From NCBI GenBank assembly GCA_034509755.1, contig CM067541.1:26914501-26978500 (forward strand): 64,000 nucleotides of DNA, in the 5' to 3' direction. The stretch is from Anisodus tanguticus (taxonomy: Eukaryota > Streptophyta > Magnoliopsida > Solanales > Solanaceae). Shown piece by piece: positions 45,360-57,000 of the stretch; the stretch's first letter is position 1; the number at the start of each line of letters is the position of its first letter. Made by a program: the position numbers and the translations under genes. The notes below the pieces were generated by a model. It saw nothing but the letters and a program-made list of their open reading frames with translations, was not told the origin of the DNA and ran no database searches.

Positions 45360-46800
45360 TTCCATCCCACCTACCTCACATGGTATGACAAAATCTGACC
45401 TTATTGATATTGATCCCTTTGATGCTGATTGTCCATCTGATTCTACATCTATATCATCTGTTCCTTCTCGGTCTTACGATAGGTCCCATGATATTGATAC
45501 TCGGCCCCCTCCTACGCCTATTTAGAACCTCTTGTGGTTGCGGATCCGGATCCACCTCGCTATCCTAAACGCACTCTGCGATCTACTCGTGTATCCGATT
45601 TTGATTATTCTTGCTATGCTCCATCATTCGCTTCCTTTCTAGTTTCTAAAATACTTTTTTTAATGGGGATCTTCAAGAAGAAATCTACACGGTCCCTCTA
45701 CCTGGTGTTTCACATAGTCCAAGACGGTTGTGCAGGCTTAAGAAAGCTTTGTATGGTCTCAAACAAGCTCCAAGAGCTTGGTTCGACAAGTTCTCCACTA
45801 TAGTATCATCTATTGGGTTTATTTCCAGCTTTCATGATCGGCTTTATTTGTTAAATCATCCCCTGTAGGTTGTATTTTGCTTTTGTTGTATGTTGATGAC
45901 ATGATCATTACATGTGATGATATTGATCGTATTGCAAACCTAAAATCTACTTTGTCTCGCCGTTTTGAGATGAAAGATTTAGGTTATCTACGTTACTTTT
46001 TAGGCATTGAGGTAGCATATTATGAGAAGGGATATCTTCTCTCTTAGTCTAAGTAAACTGCAGATATTCTTGAGTGGGACCGTTTCACAGATACTCGTAT
46101 AGTTGACTCTCCTCTTGAGGTTAATATTCGATATACACCTACTGACGGGGATCCTCTTCCTGATCCCATTTTATATCATTCAGTTGTAGGGAGTCTAGTG
46201 TACCTCACCATTACTCGCCCTGACATTGCATATGCTGTTCACATTGTCAGTCAGTTTGTTTGCTCTCCTACATCTGTACATTGGGCTGCAGTTATGCGTA
46301 TTTTTCGCTATCTTCGAGGAATGACTTTTCAGAGTCTCCTGTTTCCATTGACCTCATCCTTGGAGCTTCGTGCATTTTCTGATGCAGATTGGGCTGGTGA
46401 CCTAACTGATCGGAAATCAACTACTGGTTATTGTGTATTTTTAGGAGAAACAATGTGGTTTCTCGCTCTTCAACTGAGGCAGAGTATCGTGCTATGGTTT
46501 CTACTACGTGTGAGATTGTATGGTTATGTCGGTTATTGTTTGACATGAGTCTCTCATTCCTTACCAACACCGATGTACTGTGATAATAAGAGTTCTATTC
46601 AGATTGCGCACAACACAGTCTTTCATGAACGTAGCAAGCATATTGAGATTGATTGTCATATTATTCGATATCATCTTCAGCAGGGCACTCTATCCTTGCC
46701 ATTTGTCTCATCTTCGATGCAACTTGCAGGTTTATTACCAAAGGCGCATACCTTAAAGCATCACCGGTTCATTCTTGGCAAACTCTCGATGTTTTGTCTA
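45360..46800 (+). pseudogene. Copia RT and RNase H, copy A, with a deletion in RT
   Basis: After YPKRTLRSTRVSDFDYSCYA the sequence jumps at about 45649 to FNGDLQEE. Relative to copy B about 319 bp (B 49968-50286) covering the RT fingers are gone. The YVDD box remains (45889-45900). RNase H follows (FSDADWAGDLTDRKSTTGYC; YCDNKSSIQIAHNTVFHERS). This copy cannot make functional RT. Confidence 0.9.
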
Positions 46801-46824
46801 CACCATCGCGAGTTTGAGAGGGGA

Positions 46825-47031
46825 TATTAGCATTAATTCTTTCTCACATTGCTTTTGTCCCATATTGGAAAAACACAGTTGTATCTCATGTAATAGACCC
46901 TAAATAAAGGGTTTTACTTGCTTTTCTTTTACATTGCACATTTAGCTCTCAAGAATAATATTATTCTATTATCTTGTTATTGCTTTGTAGAAATTCATGT
47001 TAGGAATAAAATACTTTCATGAATTCTATCA
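46825..47031 (+). repeat. Middle LTR shared by both Copia copies (207 bp)
   Basis: It is preceded by the purine tract of copy A (GAGAGGGGA) and followed by the primer site of copy B. That site has lost one base (TGGTATCGAGCC, 47032-47043). Confidence 0.92.
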
Positions 47032-47357
47032 TGGTATCGAGCCAAGAGCATAAGTTAATATTTTTAGCTCGATCGCGGATTCAACTTCGCGGTGAATTAG
47101 TTGGGGGTTGGCATGCAGCACGCCCCTGGTATTAGTTAAATTTTTTTTTTGGCTTGTTCATGGCTTGTTTTGTAAGCTCGTGCTCATTTTGGCTTAGTTT
47201 TGGTTGCTCGTGCTCATTCTGATCTTGGCTTCCGCATCTGGGTTTCGTCTTCTTGGCTTCCGCATCTGATTGTGAGATCCGCCTTTTTATTTTTAATTGT
47301 TGCTTGTTATTTGGGATTGTTGCTTGTTATTTGGGATTTTTTGTTTAAAATTCATAA

Positions 47358-48270
47358 TGGTTTTTTGATGATTCTTTGCAAACTATTGGTGTTCGGTTAG
47401 ATGGAAAAAATTATTCCTATTAGAGCTATGTCATGGTAAATTTTTTGAAGGAAAAGGAGCTTTGGGATTATATGTCTCGAAAAGCCAAATGCCCTAAAGT
47501 TGGAGATGAAAAATTTGATGAATTTTTTAGGACTTTGGAGACCAATAATTCAAAGATTATTACTTGGATTAATAACTCTGTTGAACAAAGAATTGGTGTT
47601 CAATTGGCTAAGTTCAAAACTGCTAAAGAGATTTGGCATTATCTGTTAAGATTGTTTGTGCGAGAATAATTTTCTTTGTTAAATATCGATTACAATATGA
47701 AATTCGTGCACTAGTACAAAATGACTTGGGCATTCAAGATTATTTCTGTGCAATGATCACTTTGTGGGATCAGTTAGCTATGACAGAATCTACTGAATTG
47801 CAAGCATGCGATGCTTATATTAAATGCAGATATGAAGAACGTCTTGTTCAGTTATTGATGGGTCTTCAGTCAGAATTTGAGAATTGTCATTCAGGCTTGT
47901 TGCACCGCAAACCCTTACCATCCGTTGAAGATACTGTAAATGAACTTATGGATGAAGAAACATGTTTGAAGATTCTAAAAGGGGTACATAAGGCTTCTAC
48001 TTCCGTAGTTGCAGCTCTTTCATCTGCACCGGTCCTTGCAGCCCCTACACACCAGTATAGAACATCTATCATGGATAATTGTAATTATTGTAATAAACCA
48101 AGATGCTGGAAGAATCAATGTCCTGAGCTACGGTAGACGGTCAGGTTCTAAGCCTCCACATTCGGGACAAGGACGAAGCCATAAGCCATATTCTGGGGGT
48201 CAATTCCAGAACTCGTATCCACCGACTCAGGTTGCCTTTGTGCCCTCTATTGATCACCCAACTTCATGAG
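47358..48270 (+). pseudogene. Copia gag, copy B
   Basis: It is the counterpart of 43004-43951. The start region is damaged (ATGG followed by TTTTTTGATGAT), and a stop replaces the Trp codon in NYSYWSY. Open parts are 47433-47669 and 47633-48136. The zinc knuckle reads CNYCNKPRCWKNQC: the essential His is now Cys (codon 48104-48106). Several frameshifts follow. Confidence 0.9.
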
Positions 48271-48399
48271 CCTCTGTGAGTCTTAGTCTGATTATGTAGC
48301 TGACCAATTTCAGAAGTTCCTCCCCTTCCAACAGTTTCAAAAGAATTCTCAGTCTTATGCTCTTCTGTTCCTTCCGGCTCATCACCATCTATTGGTTCG

Positions 48400-49640
48400 A
48401 GTATCATTTCGCCTTCTTGGATCTTGGACTGCGGAGTGGAAATCATATGTCTCCCGATTCTTCCGTCTTTGTATCTATGTCTTCGACTCCCTTCCACTTC
48501 GTTGTGGACTGCCGATGGCACACCTATGCCATTGACAGCATTGGCACCATTCATACATCCACTATATCATTACACGATGTTTATTGCATTCCAAAATTAC
48601 ATATAAATCTTGCTTCATTTGGTCAAATATGTGACTACGGATGTTTTATTGGACTCTTCCCTAATTCTTGTTATGTGCAGGATCTAAAATCCAAGAGAGT
48701 GATTGGGACAGGGCGTAGAAAGGGGAGAGGTCTATATGTTTTGGATGAGCTGCATCTTCCTACTCATGCAGCAACTATGCTCGTTAATCTTTTCATTTAA
48801 CACATTACTCTTCGAAGTTTTATTTGTGGCACTCTAGACTTGGTCATGTATCGGGTTCTCGCTGCGTTTTTGTGTAATCTGGTGTTCTTGGTGATTTACA
48901 ATCCGATGATATTTCGATTGTAGTGGATGTAAACTTGGAAAATTTTCGCTTTGCCTTTTAATCTTAGTACTTCTACTTCTTCTGCACCATTTGATCTAGT
49001 TCATTCAGATGTTTGGGGGCCAGCACCTATCCCTACTAAGGGTGGCTCCAGATATTATGTTTCCTTTATTGATGATTATACTCGTCATTGTTGGGTTTAT
49101 TTGTTGAAAAGACGCTCTGATTTTGTTCATACTTATGTTGAGTTTCAAGCCTATGTGAAAACTCAACATTCTGCCATTATTAAATGTTTTCGGGCTGATT
49201 TAGGAGGTGAATATACTAGTGGGGATCTTTACGGTATTTTCAAAGTCGATAGTACAATACATCAGTCTTCTTGTACTGATACACCACAACAAAATGGGGT
49301 AGCCGAGAGAAAACATAGGCATATTGTTGAGACAGCTAGATCCATGCTTTTGTCCGCTAGTGTACCTAGTGAATTTTGGGGAGAAGCTGTCCTTACATCT
49401 GTTTATCTTATTAATAGGATCCCTACCTCTCATAATTCGGTATTTCTCCGTATGCTAGACTATTTGGTCACACCCCACTATATTCCCATTTGAGAGTTTT
49501 TGGTTCTACATGTTTTGTTCTACGTCCACATGCGAGAGCGTACTAAGTTATCTTCTCGTGTCACCATTTGTGTTTTTCTTGGATATGGGGTTGGGAGAAA
49601 GGTTATCGTTGTCATGATCCGGTTTCGGAAAATTGTATGT
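48400..49640 (+). pseudogene. Copia protease and integrase, copy B
   Basis: The protease core is damaged (DSG is DCG and the frame shifts at once, near 48427). The integrase core at 48951-49493 is open and keeps the catalytic set: FIDDYTRHC, FRADLGGEYTSGD, NGVAERKHRHIVE. A frameshift near 49437 ends it. Confidence 0.9.
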
Positions 49641-49689
49641 GTCTCGTAATGTTTCCTTTATTGAGCATGTTCCTTTCTTTTCCATCCCA

Positions 49690-51455
49690 CCTACCTCACA
49701 TGGTATGACAAAATCGACCTTATTGATATTGATCCCTTTGATGCTGATTGTCCATCTGATTCTACATCTATATCATCTGTTCCTTCTCAGTCTTCTGATA
49801 GGTCCCATGATATTGATACTCAGCCCCCTCCTACGCCTATTTTAGAACCTCTTGTGGTTGCAGATCCAGATCCACCTTGCTATCCTAAACGCACTCTGCG
49901 ATCTACTCAGGTATCCGATTTTGATTATTCTTGCTATGCTCCATCATTCGCTTCCTTTCTAGTTTCTATTAATTCTCTCTGTGAGCCTACATCCTACTCT
50001 GAGGCAGCTCGTGATCCTCTTTGGCAAGAGGCTATGAATGAGGAACTGGTTGCTTTGAACAAAACTGGTACTTGGGATTTGGTTTCTCTACCGACTGGTA
50101 AGAAAACTATTGGTTCTCGATGGGTGTACAAGATTAAGACAAAGTTTGATGGTTCTATTAAGCGATATAAAGCTCGTTTGGTTGCAAAGGGTTTTGCTCA
50201 AGAATATGGTATGGATTATGAAGAGACTTTTGCACCCGTTGCAAAGATGACATCTGTCCGGGTTCTTATTGCAGTGGCCTCTGTTCAAAATGCTTTTTTT
50301 AATGGGGATCTTCAAGAAGAAATCTACACGGTCCCTCCACCTGGTGTTTCACATAGTCCAAGACGGTTGTGCAGGCTTAAGAAAGCTTTGTATGGTCTCA
50401 AACAAGCTCCAAGAGCTTGGTTCGACAAGTTCTCCACTGTAGTATCATCTCTTGGGTTTATTTCTAGCTTTCATGATCGGCGTTATTTGTTAAATCATCC
50501 CCTGTAGGTTGTATTTTGTTTTTGGTGTATGTTGATGACATGATAATTACAGGTGATGATATTGATCGTATTGCAAACCTAAAATCTACTTTGTCTCGCC
50601 GTTTTGAGATGAAAGATTTAGGTTATCTACGTTACTTTTTAGGCATTGAGGTAGCATATTATGAGAAGGGATATCTTCTCTCAGTCTAAGTACACTGCAC
50701 ATATTCTTGAGCGGGACCGTCTCACAGATACTCGTATAGTTGACTCTCCTCTTGAGGTTAATGTTCGATATACACTTACTGACGGGGATCCTCTTCCTGA
50801 TCCCATTTTATATCGTTCAGTTGTAGGGAGTCTAGTGTACCTCACCATTACTCGCCCTGTCATTGCATATGCTGTTCACATTGTCAGTCAGTTTGTTTGC
50901 TCTCCTACATCTGTACATTGGACTGCAGTTATGCGTATTTTTCGCTATCCTCGAGGAACAATTTATCAGAGTCTCTTATTTCCATCGAACTCATCCTTGG
51001 AGCTTCGTGCATTTTCTGATGCAGATTGGGCTGGTGACCTAACTGATCGGAAATCTACTACTAGTTATTGTGTATTTTTAGGAGAAAAAATGTGATTTCT
51101 CGCTCTTCAACTGAGGCAGAGTATCGTGCTATGGCTTCTACTACGTGTGAGATTGTATGGTTATGTCGGTTATTGGTTGATATGAGTCTCTCTTTCCTTA
51201 CCAACACCGATGTACTGTGATAATAAGAGTTCTATTCAGATTGCGCACAACGCAGTCTTTCATGAACGTACCAAGCATATTGAGATTGATTGTCATATTA
51301 TTCGATATCATCTTCAGCAGGGCACTCTATTCTTGCCATTTGTCCCATCTTCGATGCAACTTGCAGATTTCTTCACAAAGGCGCATACCTTAAAGCATCA
51401 CCGGTTCTTTCTTGGCAAACTCTCGATGCTTCTGTCTACGCCATCGCGAGTTTGA
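49690..51455 (+). pseudogene. Copia RT and RNase H, copy B
   Basis: A 217-codon open stretch (49854-50507) holds RT fingers and palm: WQEAMNEELVALNKTGTWDL, SRWVYKIKTKFDGSIKRYKA, AKGFAQEYGMDYEETFAPVA and LYGLKQAPRAWFDKF. The usual '.WDI.QMDVK' before NAF.NGDL is missing, so there is a small in-frame deletion near 50285. The YVDD box is at 50528-50539. RNase H follows at 50661-51095 and 51210-51455 (YCDNKSSIQIAHNAVFHERT; LADFFTKAHT). Confidence 0.9.
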
Positions 51456-51462
51456 GAGGAGA

Positions 51463-51668
51463 TATTAGCATTAACTCTTTCCCACATTGCTTTTGTCCCA
51501 CATTGGAAAAACACATTTGTATCTCATGTAATCGACCCTATATAAAGGGTTTTACTTGCTTTTCTTTTACTTGCACATTTAGCTCTCAAGAATAATATTA
51601 TTCTATTATCTTGTTATTGCTTTGTAAGAATTCATGTTAGGAATAAAAAACTTTTATGAATTCTATCA
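51463..51668 (+). repeat. Last LTR of the tandem Copia array (206 bp)
   Basis: It is preceded by the purine tract GAGAGGAGA and matches the middle LTR closely. Confidence 0.92.
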
Positions 51669-52590
51669 CATGATTGCGGACTGAGGGTTGCACCCATGAA
51701 GCACAGTCTACCTCTTCATCTCGATTATGCCTAGAGGTTCGTGAATGCAGAGGGTACTTTGCACCAACTGCTATTTTCATTCCTAGTGCGCTGGAAATCC
51801 CCTTAGCCCCATTTCGAACATACCACTTAGATGCCTCAAATCATGAATCCAAACTCCTTTACTTAAATTTTTGTCTTTGGTAAACTCTATGAACTTAAAA
51901 GGCTTCAAGTTAAGAAGTGGCATACAAACTGCTCCCAAACCACCCATACCCGCAAGTCAGAAATTTTCAAATCTCAAACACATGAAATAAGGGCTTGTGT
52001 TATTACAGATAACGAATCCGAACAGTAATACATAAAATAGTATGTAGTGGGATAACATATCCAAAAAATGATGAATAGAAAAATTCATTTCACTTTAATT
52101 AAGTAATATGGGATAACCAATCTGAATAATACATATCGGGCCACTTTTGATAGACTTAGTTGTATTTAATAACGTTTTCACTATCAAACGGAAAACATAG
52201 TGGGACTATAGATTCAAACAATACTAATTTGAGGTAATAGATCGAGATGCATTGACGGGCCGGGCTAACGTATTTTGATAAAGTAGTCACTATCAGACAA
52301 GTAATAAATAAAGGGAAAAAGTGTTCAACCTACCGAGAACCAGGAGGTACATGGCCCAAACATTGACACTTGCCTTTGTCGGGGTTTAATCTTTGCAATT
52401 TTTAGCTGAACTAGTTAGTCTCCACATATTACAGTCCCTCCAAGTGTTTAATTTGAATAATGAAGGCTCAAGCGTTGGTATTATTGCTTAATGATTAGAT
52501 TAATTAATATTCCATCAGCTCTATTCCTGAAAGTAAGTATAGGGTATGAGAAACACAAAGATGAAGATGATGCTTAGCTTTCGGTCAAAC
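51669..52590. other. Unassigned sequence, no gene seen
   Basis: It lies between the Copia array and the next LTR. Its first part (GATTGCGGACTGAGGGTTGCACC) may continue the LTR-like sequence interrupted at 42473. The rest is AT-rich with no features I can name. Confidence 0.4.
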
Positions 52591-54742
52591 TGTAACCCCT
52601 CGTACCTTCGAGCTATGGTTTGAGTACGATGAAAATATGATGGAACCAAGATGAGGAATATAGGAAGTGTTTTGAAAACTAATCAAGGAATAAGAAGAGT
52701 CTTAGGAAAAATTAGACTCGGAAGCTACTCTACAAAGCATGTTTTCAAGTGAGTTGTAGCGGACCTCACATAAAATAAGTTTACGAATTAATATATAAGG
52801 AATTTGGGAAAACTTCCTAGTGAAAGTTGTAAATATTTGAAATACCTTTCCAACCATATATGGTGGAGCTCAATCGGAGCTCGTGCTAGGAGTTATGGCC
52901 ATATTACTGAACGCTATAGGCAAAGTAAAAAAACGTATAATTTTGACTAAGTGTGAAATGGACCTAGGAGCTCACTGAGCTAAGCTCCAAGCGAGATAGG
53001 GTCATGCTTTGGACCTCGCTCAACAAGGTGTAGGGTCCCAAAATAGAAAATTTCAAAAAATTTGGCTAAGTACATTTTGGACAGGTGAGCTCGCTTAGCT
53101 AAGCTCAAAGCGAGGTAGGACCTCTCTTTAGAGCCCGCTCAGCAAGACAGGGGGTTTAAAATACCCATCCTTTAAATATAACGCAATCCGAAAAATCATT
53201 CACAAACTCATTCAACCTCATAGAAAACCCTCTCAAAAATGTTTTTCTCTTCTCTCAACCTCCTTCATCAAGGTAAGAACATCTCTACGATTCATAATCA
53301 ATCCTAGCGCTAAATATACAATTCCTAACATGATTCTTAAACAAATACATAGGATTAACAAGTAATCCTTCTCCAATGATTTAAAACTAGGATTTGGGTG
53401 TTCTTCATCAGAGAAGCAAGATAATTCATTGGATTGGAGCATTTACAGGTATGTAGAACTTCTATCCACGTGTGGGAACACCATTGTTCTTCCCCACGCC
53501 ACGTTTATCCATGAAACCATGAACTTCTATACTTAGGATTTTATTTCAAGTTCATAACAACCCTAAATTATATTTATTATGATACACCATGTTTGTGTTA
53601 CTATTTCCTTATTGTGTTCTTGATATTCCTCTATGGTTATTGGAAATCTGTCCGTAACCCATGAATGCTTATAATATTGATTCCATGAGTTCAAGCACGA
53701 AATACGAATTGTTTAAGAACTATTATTATTTCACCTCATAAATTCTCCAATTATTTTCCATATCTTAATAAAAATACACATGTTGTATTTTGTTTACAAA
53801 CCATGTTTACAAGTCATGTTTATGAAATTCATGGGCTTCTAAGCCAATTATATTCATGTTCATGTTTTGGGAGTTGCACAGATTACCGAGAAGGCTCAGA
53901 TAACCTGAAACTACATATGCCAACTTAGGATAAAGATCACTATGCCTAGTTAGGCCGATTCCGTCATGCTACCCATTGCGGGGTATTGGATCCATTCATG
54001 TCATGTTCATGTCTCGTACCCCGATAAGGTACAAGATGACTTAGCTGATCGGGCAGAGATCAGACGCCACGTTCTAGCATGGTGGCTTCATGTTGGTTAA
54101 ACTAAAACTCTCCCACTTAAAATAATTTACCATGTTTTATTTTATTATATATATTCATGCCAGATATTATACATGCTCATGCTCAGTTACAATTTCTATT
54201 TTAGTTTCATGTCCCTATTATTTCATGTGTCTACTTATTCATTCAGTTGTTTTACATAAAGTACCATTCAAATGTACTTACATTCCTTTTGTCCGGGGCT
54301 TGCAATTCACGGTGCAACTACGGAGTTTTAGGACGACGGATCAACTCATGAGAATTTTTACCATCTCAGCTATTAGTGAGCCTTATCTCATTCGGGGTGA
54401 TACTTTATTTATTTTACATATCATGTGATGCAGTAAAGGTATACCTGGGCCTTGTCCTGGTAAATCAATTTTAGAAGTCAGACTCATGTTCAGATGTTTC
54501 ATAGACTAGTTTAGCATGTCATGTCAAATATTTAGTTATTTAGACTTATTATGTTTTCCAAATTATTTTCGTAATATATTTTCAAATTATATTTCAGTAT
54601 TCAGAATTTAAGCATTTTAAGTCATTATTATTGCATGCTTTTGATATCCATGATGACTCAGGAAGCCATGTGGTTCACTCAGTTACATGCAGTCAGGCAT
54701 CGAGTGTCGTGTTTCGCCTAGGCCGTGGTTTAGGGCATTACA
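52591..54742 (+). repeat. Gypsy-type LTR, about 2.15 kb
   Basis: It starts TGTAACCCCTCGTACC and ends GGGCATTACA, followed four bases later by a tRNA-Met primer site. The inverted ends TGTAA.CCC / GGGCATTACA, the length and the start sequence fit large plant chromovirus-like Gypsy LTRs. No coding sequence is expected inside; the ORF at 54132-54428 is chance. No partner 3' LTR was found in the window. Confidence 0.8.
52935..53170 (+). repeat. Imperfect duplication of about 118 bp inside the Gypsy LTR
   Basis: Two blocks share the pattern GAGCTC.CT.AGCTAAGCTC.AAGCGAG.TAGG ... CTCGCTCA.CAAG, starting near 52968 and 53087. Confidence 0.75.
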
Positions 54743-54747
54743 AAACT

Positions 54748-54759
54748 TGGTATCAGAGC
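54748..54759 (+). other. Primer-binding site of the Gypsy element
   Basis: TGGTATCAGAGC matches the complement of the initiator tRNA-Met 3' end exactly. Its position sets the 5' LTR edge and the plus orientation. Confidence 0.92.
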
Positions 54760-57000
54760 CCTAGGTTGAAGTGTTTTAGGGAGTCTATGAAACCATATCC
54801 AATGGGGTCACTTTTATATATGTGTGCTTAAATTGGTCTACACTAGACTCAGATTATCAAAAATGATAAATTTAGAAGAACACAAATTAAAACTTACAGA
54901 TCACAAATAAAAGCATACATATCACGAATTAAAGCTTACCAGACCAAACTATAACCAAAAAGAGTAATTCCTAAGCCGTAAAACCCAGAAATAACCACAC
55001 AAGATCCAAGTGAGGATGACTACCCATTGGGGTATAATCGAGAAGTGCATGTTGGTAACATATGGGACTTGAGATAATATCGAAAGTGGAACAAAGTTCA
55101 TAGTTACATAGACTAGAGCATAACCTTTATCAGAAAGTACCAAAGGCAGTTATCATGTTTTATGGTTATCAGTTTACCTCAGTTACCAGCTATACAATGT
55201 TTTAGTTAGCAGGATTATGGTTATTCAGTAGACCAGTGCTCGGATATATAGTTATCACATTTCTAATTTTCAGTGTATAGAGATTCTTATGGTGTGAGTA
55301 TATAGTGGTGCCTATGGGTGCTAAAAGAAAGTGTAAGTAACGATGACTATAGCAAAATCTTCGCATATTTTAAGTCTGGGTTATGACCCAAGGCTCGTCA
55401 AATAGCGCATGAGGTAATTTATCAGGTGATAGTACCATCTGAAGGATAAGTTTGTGCATGGTAGTATACGTATGTTCTATACCTTAGAACTTATTTTGAT
55501 TTTCGGGCCATGGAGCCAAAAGTATGAGGATGATAGCTCAGATTTAAGATCCTACGGTGTAACATGCCGCAGCAGGCATAAATTGATCAATATGATTTTG
55601 AGCAGAAAATAGCCTAAGGTAAATCACATATGATCCTAAAATGTCTAGAGTATTCAGAAAAAGTATATCTTTCATATGACCCATGCATATAATAAAGAGA
55701 TGGTGTACGACATGAGAACTAGAAGCAGACGATATTAAATTCCTAAAAATAGTTTTGGTTTGTTTAAGTTTATCCAGATCAGAACCAGAGGGAGTACGAC
55801 GTTAGTAAGTTACTAAAAGAAGCAGATATTATTATAAGATAAGAAGATTTGATAGTCCCCCTTAAATTATGTGAGTGAGTATTTACCGCAAATGTTTATA
55901 ATATGATATGCTTTTAAAGTGTATAGAAAATTCGGGGTTAGATATTTCAATTTTTCATTTAAGACAGATGAGATTTTTCCTAAGTGTGATCCATGTCTAT
56001 AGTACAACAAATATAGTATACAACTGCAGAATATGGTCGGATTATAAGGGAGGTTAGAAATAATCTTACGCTTCACTTTAGTATTCAGGACAGAACTAGA
56101 GAACATGATGCTAGCAGGTAGTTAGCAAAGAATAGTAAGTAAGTTTTGACTAGATACAGTAAATTAACAATTTCAGCAGAGCTAGTAGAGGTACAATTTG
56201 ATTTCCTTAGTTAGGTTAACACTGATGAGTGAGTAGCAGTTTGAATACACTGAATACGTGTTAGAACTCAAAGAGCTTAAGATAAACATAAAGTACAGTG
56301 ACAGTGGGAGAAGAAAATAAGCTAAGAAGTAAGAAAAGAAATTATAGAAGAATAGTCTTTTAGAGTTATCAAAAAGGGGTCTCCCTAAGACTAGCAGTGT
56401 GAGCAAAGATAAGTCGTTAAGACATAATATTCCAGTACCATGTAAGTATTTTAGTTCCCCGTTTATGTAAGTAATTCAGTTTTTCCTAGTAAGAAGATCA
56501 CTTAGAAGTGAGTCGAAAGATGATCTGTCAATGGCATAAAGTGCAAAGAATTGCAGAAGTTGAGGAAAGTTGGTTGGATCTTAACGAGAGAGAAGGATCC
56601 CCAAATATAAGATCTTAACCTTTGGTCCAAGAGAGAGATGGATAAATTGTCAATGAATGTAGTTGAATATTTGAAAACCTGAAGGGTTAGCATGAGATAT
56701 GAAGAACCTCAGTTCAGTAATGAGGGCATAATGAGACGGTCTCTATAAAAAATGTGCCTAGAATGTACAAGAAACACAGAGTGAGTAGAATGATCATCGA
56801 TCTACTTGTGTCAAGATTAGTTAGTATCAATTAAGTGATCACATGAAAGTTATAAGATCATGCCCAGTTATGTGTTATAAGGATAGTGCTATTGCACGAG
56901 ACTCTAATAATGAATGTGCTGGTCAAAGACTTAGCGCACAACAGTGCTATGAGTATTTTAAGATGTGTCTCAAAAAGAAATCAAGTATAGGTAATTTCCA
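54760..57000 (+). other. Internal region of the Gypsy element, no coding sequence recognised
   Basis: About 2.2 kb, purine-rich on the plus strand, with stops in every frame and no gag, protease or RT motif that I can see. Either the element is a large non-autonomous form or this is a heavily decayed leader. Its boundary with the next, reverse element is approximate. Confidence 0.5.

Larger units (their letters stand above)
42474..51668 (+). mobile_element. Tandem Copia array: LTR - internal A - LTR - internal B - LTR
   Basis: Three copies of one short LTR (42474-42664, 46825-47031, 51463-51668) enclose two internal regions, 42665-46824 and 47032-51462. These are near-identical along most of their length, and both are gag-protease-integrase-RT-RNase H. 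The middle LTR serves as 3' LTR of A and 5' LTR of B. No 5-bp target duplication is visible across the whole array (GAAAT before, CATGA after). Confidence 0.92.

Noticed and set aside
54132..54428. 98-codon open frame inside the large Gypsy LTR
   Set aside because: It lies wholly inside a non-coding LTR, is hydrophobic by base composition, and shows no family motif.
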